Assembly (NCBI RefSeq): GCF_015209505.1 | Contig: NZ_JADEYC010000007.1 | Span: forward strand, 1 to 64,000 | Length of the DNA: 64,000 nucleotides | Reading direction: 5' to 3' | Source: Saccharopolyspora montiporae | GTDB taxonomy: Bacteria > Actinomycetota > Actinomycetes > Mycobacteriales > Pseudonocardiaceae | Part shown: one piece after another, positions 58,370 to 64,000 of the stretch | Numbering within the stretch: position 1 is the stretch's first letter | How the letters are laid out: every line of letters starts with the position of its first letter | Position numbers and translations under genes: made by a program | The notes under the pieces: generated by a model | What the model was told of the DNA's origin: nothing | What the model saw: only the letters and a program-made list of their open reading frames with translations | Databases searched by the model: none

Positions 58370-59557
58370 TCACAACAGCCGCACCGCGTTCGGCGACATG
58401 CCGCCGTAGCGCACCGCCGTCACGCGCACTTCCGAGCCCGAGTACGGGGCCTCGACCATCTGCCCGTCACCGAGGTAGAGCGCCACGTGATGGATCGTGC
58501 CGCCCTCCTGCCAGAAGAGCATGTCCCCCCGCTGCATCTGGGACAGCGGCACCTTGCGGCCCGCCTCGTACTGGTAACCGCTGGAGTGGTCGAGCCGCAC
58601 ACCGGCGCCGGCGAAGGCGTAGATCATCAGGCCCGAGCAGTCGAACCCGACCTTGCCGTAGTCGCCGTGCGCGTCGGCCACTCCCCCGTCCCGGATCCCG
58701 CGGGTGGGGCCGGAGGCGTTGCCACCGCCCCAGGCGTAGGGCACGCCGAGTTGGGACAGCGCGCGCTCGACCGCGGACTCCACCGCCGGGTTCTGCGAGG
58801 GAGTCCCGGTGCCGGCCGCGGCTGCCTGCGCGGAGCCGGATCCGTGCCCGCGGATCGCGGCCAGCCGGGCTTCGAGCTGCCGCTTGTCCGCGCGCAGCGA
58901 CTCGGTGCGGTCCACCTCGGCCTGCTGGGCGGCCAACGCGTCCTCGTGCGCCCGGTCGGCGGCCTGCCCGGCCTGGTGGGCCGCCGCCTGCCCGCGCTCG
59001 GCTTCGGCCAGCGCGGCGCGGCTGCGCGCGTCCTTGTCGGCCTGGTCGATGCGGGCCTGGCGCATGCCGTCCAGCGCCTCGTGCTCGGTCACGCTGAGCA
59101 CGTCCAGCAGCGCCGCCCGGTCCAGCGCGTCCCGCGGGCTGTTCGAGCCGATCATGATCGAGGCGGTGGAGAAGGTGCGGCCGTGCCGGTAGGTGTTCGC
59201 GGTGAACTCGTCCAACCGCTCGCGCTGCCGCTCGACCCTGCCGGCGGCGGCGGAGGCCTCGGCGGCCGCAGCATCGGCCGCGCCGCGGGCGCGCTCGTGG
59301 TCCCGGTCGGCGCGCGCGACGTCGACCCGCGCCTTGTTGGCTTCCTCCATCCGCACCTCGACGCGGGCCTGCGAGCTCGTGAGGCGGGCTTCGGCCTCGG
59401 CCAGCTCATCGGCCAACCGGTCGACTCCGGCCGGTGTCGCGTCCCCGTCGAGTTCGTCGGCCGGCGCCGCCGTGGGCAATGCCGTGGTCAACGCGGCGCT
59501 GAGCGCGACCGCGGGCAGCGCACGGCGATGCGGCCAGATCCGTTGCGGTCGCGGCAC
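58370..59557 (-). CDS. Secreted NlpC/P60 peptidoglycan endopeptidase (RipA-like)
   Basis: 395 residues. A signal peptide (ALPAVALSAALTTALPTAAPA, about 13-33) precedes a long coiled coil (about 40-235) and an NlpC/P60 domain (about 265-395). The catalytic triad is visible as Cys in VGFDCSGLMIYAF, His in GGTIHHVALYLG, and a later polar residue. It should cut D-Glu to diaminopimelate bonds at division sites, with the coiled coil for autoinhibition. The GTG at 59557 fits GGGAGG eight bases upstream, whereas the GTG at 59566 would abut it. Matches mycobacterial RipA in position and architecture. Confidence 0.92.
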   Translation of the reverse strand: MPRPQRIWPHRRALPAVALSAALTTALPTAAPADELDGDATPAGVDRLADELAEAEARLTSSQARVEVRMEEANKARVDVARADRDHERARGAADAAAAEASAAAGRVERQRERLDEFTANTYRHGRTFSTASIMIGSNSPRDALDRAALLDVLSVTEHEALDGMRQARIDQADKDARSRAALAEAERGQAAAHQAGQAADRAHEDALAAQQAEVDRTESLRADKRQLEARLAAIRGHGSGSAQAAAAGTGTPSQNPAVESAVERALSQLGVPYAWGGGNASGPTRGIRDGGVADAHGDYGKVGFDCSGLMIYAFAGAGVRLDHSSGYQYEAGRKVPLSQMQRGDMLFWQEGGTIHHVALYLGDGQMVEAPYSGSEVRVTAVRYGGMSPNAVRLL

Positions 59558-59720
59558 GACCGTCACCTCCCGCGGCGGCCACGCCGGGCCACCCGCGGAC
59601 GGAGCAGCAGCGATGGGCCGAATGGGTCAGGACTCCCGGAACTGTGCCACCGGTGTCCCGAACGCACCATTCGAAGCAGCCGTCACAACCGCACCGGCCG
59701 TGCTCGCGGAAGCGGGCGGG
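59558..59720. other. Gap between the sirtuin and NlpC/P60 genes
   Basis: 163 bp on the 5' side of the NlpC/P60 gene, presumably with its promoter. No gene or strong palindrome is seen. Confidence 0.4.
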
Positions 59721-60578
59721 TCAGCCCCAGGTCGCGGGGTCGCCGAAGGTGCGCACCTGCGACGCGGCCTCCGACGTCTGCGGTTCGGCCACCAACCGCG
59801 GCAGGACGTCCACCAGCGGGTCGCGCAGCACCGCGTCGGCCATGTCGTCGAACGGGGTCGGCTCGGCGTTGCAGATGACCAGACCGGTACCGGCGCGGGC
59901 CGCGAGCTCGGCGAACCCGGCTGCCGGGAAGACCGACAGCGACGTGCCCGCCGCGACGAACAGGTCGCAGTCCAGCGCCGCGCGCTGGGCGGCGCGGAGC
60001 ACGTCGGCGTCCAGGGACTGGCCGAACGAGACGGTGGCCGACTTCAGGATCCCCCCGCAGGCGCGGCACGGCGGATCGGCCTCGCCCTCGGCGACGCGGT
60101 CCAGGGCCTGGCGCATCGAGCCCGGGGCCCCGCAGTCCAGGCACACCGTGGAGAACATCGTGCCGTGCAGCTCCAGCACGCGGTCGGCGTCCAGGCCTCC
60201 CCGCTGGTGCAGTTCGTCGATGTTCTGGGTCAGCACGGCCCGGAGCCGGCCCTGGCGGTGGAGGTCGGTGAAGGCGCCGTGCGCGGCGTTCGGTTCGGCC
60301 TGCCAGGCGGGGTTGTCGGCGCGGCTGCGCCACGCCTGCTCGCGCACCTGCGCATCGGCCAGGTAGCTGTCGATGTCGGTGAGCCGCTGCGCGGCCGGGT
60401 CCTTGGTCCACACGCCCTGCGGTCCCCGGAAGTCGGGGATGCCGGAGGCGGTGGACACGCCGGCTCCGGTCAGCGCGGTGATCCGCTGCGCTCCGGCGAA
60501 CAGCTGCGCGGCGCGCTGCAGCTGCTGCTGCTCGTCGTCGGGCCGCTGGGCTGCGTCCCGCTCGTGATCCTCGGTCAT
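59721..60578 (-). CDS. Sir2-family NAD-dependent protein deacylase (sirtuin)
   Basis: 285 residues. NAD-binding ITALTGAGVSTASGIPDFRGPQGVW, catalytic His region LELHGTMFSTVCLDCG, and TQNIDELHQRGG are clear. Zinc cysteines appear as CLDCG and CRACG. The C-terminal half has AAGTSLSVFPAAGFAELAA. It removes acyl groups from lysine with NAD+ use and regulates acetyl-CoA synthetase in many bacteria. The ATG at 60578 has GGAGG five bases upstream. Confidence 0.93.
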   Translation of the reverse strand: MTEDHERDAAQRPDDEQQQLQRAAQLFAGAQRITALTGAGVSTASGIPDFRGPQGVWTKDPAAQRLTDIDSYLADAQVREQAWRSRADNPAWQAEPNAAHGAFTDLHRQGRLRAVLTQNIDELHQRGGLDADRVLELHGTMFSTVCLDCGAPGSMRQALDRVAEGEADPPCRACGGILKSATVSFGQSLDADVLRAAQRAALDCDLFVAAGTSLSVFPAAGFAELAARAGTGLVICNAEPTPFDDMADAVLRDPLVDVLPRLVAEPQTSEAASQVRTFGDPATWG

Positions 60579-60779
60579 GGCGCCTCCGTACGTCACCGGG
60601 CACCGCCCTCGGCGACGCTGCCACTGCACTGCTCCCACCGTGCCACGTGCGCGCCCGGGTGCGGTGCGACGGGGACGGCTGTGCTGCCGGGTTTCGTGCA
60701 GGCGTTGCGGTGCGCCGGCGCCGGTGCTGCCCATCGGGCAAAAATCCCGGAAGTTGACCTGCCGTGATGCGCCGGGGCG

Positions 60780-61709
60780 TCAGGTCGCCACGGGTTCGGC
60801 GGTGCGGTTGGCGGGGGCGGAGCGTTGGGCGATGTAGGCGCCGGCGAGGATCAGCGCGCCGCCGAGCAGCTCCACCGGGCCGAGGTGCTCGCCGAGCAGC
60901 GCCCAGGCCAGCACGGTGGCCACGACCGGTTCCAGGAACGCGACGGCTCCGGCGACCGGCGGGGACAGCCTGCGCACCGCGATGATGCCGGTCAGGTAGG
61001 CGGCCACGGTGCTGAGCACGACGATCCAGCCGACGGCCAGCAGCGCGGGCACGCCGTGGCCGGCCAGGTCGACCTGCCCGGCCAGCAGGGCCCAGTCCAT
61101 CCGCCAGGGCCGGGCGAGCACGGTGACCACCGCGGCGCCGAGCAGCAGTCCATACCCGGCCAGCGCGAACGGGTCCACGTCGGCCTCGCTGTCCGAGAGC
61201 AGGAAGTAGGCGGCCTGGCAGCCGGCCGCGCCGAGGGCCAGCAGCAGACCGAGCGGGTCGAAGCCGAGCCCGGACCACAGCTGCACGACGCAGACCAGCC
61301 CGGCCACGGCCACCGCCACGCCGATCGCGGCCGAGCGGCTCACCGGGCGGCGTCGCACGAAGCGGATCCAGCCGAGCACCAGGACCGGGCCCAGGAACTC
61401 GATGAGCAGTGCCACGCCGACCGGGATCGCGGCGATGGCGGCGAAGTAGAACACCTGCACCCCGGCGATGGCGAACAGCCCGTAGCCGAGCAGCAGCCGC
61501 GGGGCGCGGCGCAGGACCGCGGTGTGCCGCAGGGCGAACGGCAGCATGAGCAGCGCACCGCCCGCCAGGCGCAGCCAGGCGACCTGCAGCGGGGTGAGTC
61601 CGGCGCTGATCAGGGGTTTCGCGAACGGTCCGGAACCGCCGAAGCAGAACGCCGATGCGATGGCGAAGGCGATGCCGGTGGTCCTGGCGCTGTCGGTCCG
61701 GATGAGCAC
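60780..61709 (-). CDS. EamA/DMT family transporter
   Basis: 309 residues with about ten membrane helices in two EamA repeats (about 10-140 and 155-300). The repeats hold [27 protein letters not shown] and [33 protein letters not shown], the usual DMT half-repeat ends. It probably exports amino acids or other metabolites. The GTG at 61709 begins before the first helix; its ribosome binding site is poor, so a start a little upstream is possible. Divergent from aconitase. Confidence 0.85.
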   Translation of the reverse strand: MLIRTDSARTTGIAFAIASAFCFGGSGPFAKPLISAGLTPLQVAWLRLAGGALLMLPFALRHTAVLRRAPRLLLGYGLFAIAGVQVFYFAAIAAIPVGVALLIEFLGPVLVLGWIRFVRRRPVSRSAAIGVAVAVAGLVCVVQLWSGLGFDPLGLLLALGAAGCQAAYFLLSDSEADVDPFALAGYGLLLGAAVVTVLARPWRMDWALLAGQVDLAGHGVPALLAVGWIVVLSTVAAYLTGIIAVRRLSPPVAGAVAFLEPVVATVLAWALLGEHLGPVELLGGALILAGAYIAQRSAPANRTAEPVAT

Positions 61710-61848
61710 CGCGCCATCGAACCACGCTGGCCGGACCGGCGGAATCCGATTCCGGTACAGGCGTGCCAGATCACTCCCGCCCGGACGCCGCGTCCGGGAA
61801 AAATCGCGGAATTGCACGCTGCGGTACACGTGATCGCGACTTTGCCCA

Positions 61849-61862
61849 CCCTCAGTTGAGGG
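61849..61862. promoter_or_regulatory. Palindrome CCCTCA-GT-TGAGGG before aconitase
   Basis: Perfect 6-bp arms around GT, 7 bases before the AcnR-like box. It may be a second regulator site in the acn promoter. Confidence 0.4.
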
Positions 61863-61868
61863 CATTTA

Positions 61869-61884
61869 CAGGACAAGCGTACTG
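61869..61884 (+). promoter_or_regulatory. AcnR-type operator upstream of aconitase
   Basis: CAGGAC-AAGC-GTACTG matches the corynebacterial AcnR consensus CAGNACnnncGTACTG at every defined position. It lies 95 bp before the aconitase start, as expected for repression of acn by the TetR-type AcnR. In corynebacteria acnR follows acn; here that position is outside the window. Confidence 0.65.
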
Positions 61885-61978
61885 TTATCGCCGAGAGCGG
61901 GTTGCGCGCACGCTCGGCCGACGTGCGCGAGACTCGCATCGTTCCCGGACTTGCGCCCGTCGCGAGATGGAGTTGAAC

Positions 61979-64000
<2,022 letters not shown>

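Overview
The window looks like chromosomal DNA of a high-GC actinomycete, most likely a member of the Pseudonocardiales (the Saccharopolyspora/Amycolatopsis side). The evidence is third-position G/C bias throughout, frequent GTG and TTG starts, typical actinobacterial families (DUF3097, Acg-type flavoprotein, LCP ligase, actinobacterial metallothionein, PPOX-type protein), and a mycobacteria-like block acn / NlpC-P60 / moxR-DUF58-VWA / fabG-inhA-ferrochelatase / NfeD-SPFH. I found no rRNA, tRNA, CRISPR array, prophage or complete IS element. Genus placement is inference.

Layout. 0.3-4.2 kb: a possible trpS remnant, then an ABC ATPase/FtsX-like permease pair divergent from a NarL-type two-component system. 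4.2-9.4 kb: ASCH-like protein, beta-keto acid cleavage enzyme coupled to a thioesterase, a PrmC-like methyltransferase, an 857-bp gene-free interval rich in palindromes, a DHFR-like protein and a thioesterase. 9.6-14.7 kb: USP/Acg pair, a Tat-exported peptidoglycan amidase, a metallothionein, a 37-codon small gene with a strong ribosome binding site, and an APH-like kinase. 14.8-18.2 kb: a carnitine-operon-like set (gamma-carbonic-anhydrase-fold protein, GntR, CaiB-like CoA transferase, crotonase). 18.2-28.6 kb: STAS, PPOX, esterase, an unusual Clp ATPase, phosphoribosyltransferase, ABC-class ATPase, GH25 lysozyme, LCP protein.

28.9-37.5 kb is the most unusual region: divergent gabT and gabD, a GntR regulator, two Asp/Glu-racemase-superfamily (maleate isomerase/arylmalonate decarboxylase-like) proteins, a DUF3830 protein, a 2-hydroxyacid dehydrogenase and an amidase. 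Three near-identical ATTGTYGACAAT palindromes sit in front of each transcription unit, so the genes look like one regulon. Its chemistry is not obvious, but it probably ends in the GABA to succinate route.

37.5-42.1 kb holds an NmrA-like oxidoreductase, an MFS carrier with a divergent GntR and shared operator, a cupin and a hydrolase. 42.2-64 kb is the conserved core block: membrane quality control (NfeD/SPFH), coproheme or heme synthesis (ferrochelatase), fatty-acid synthase II (FabG, InhA/FabI), the MoxR/DUF58/VWA system, NlpC/P60 endopeptidase and aconitase. The aconitase runs off the right edge and is preceded by a sequence matching the corynebacterial AcnR operator. Interspersed are a large D-lactate-dehydrogenase-like FAD/Fe-S protein, DUF72, thioredoxin, MgtC, MobA-like, sirtuin and EamA genes. 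Several intergenic hairpins act as probable terminators between convergent genes.
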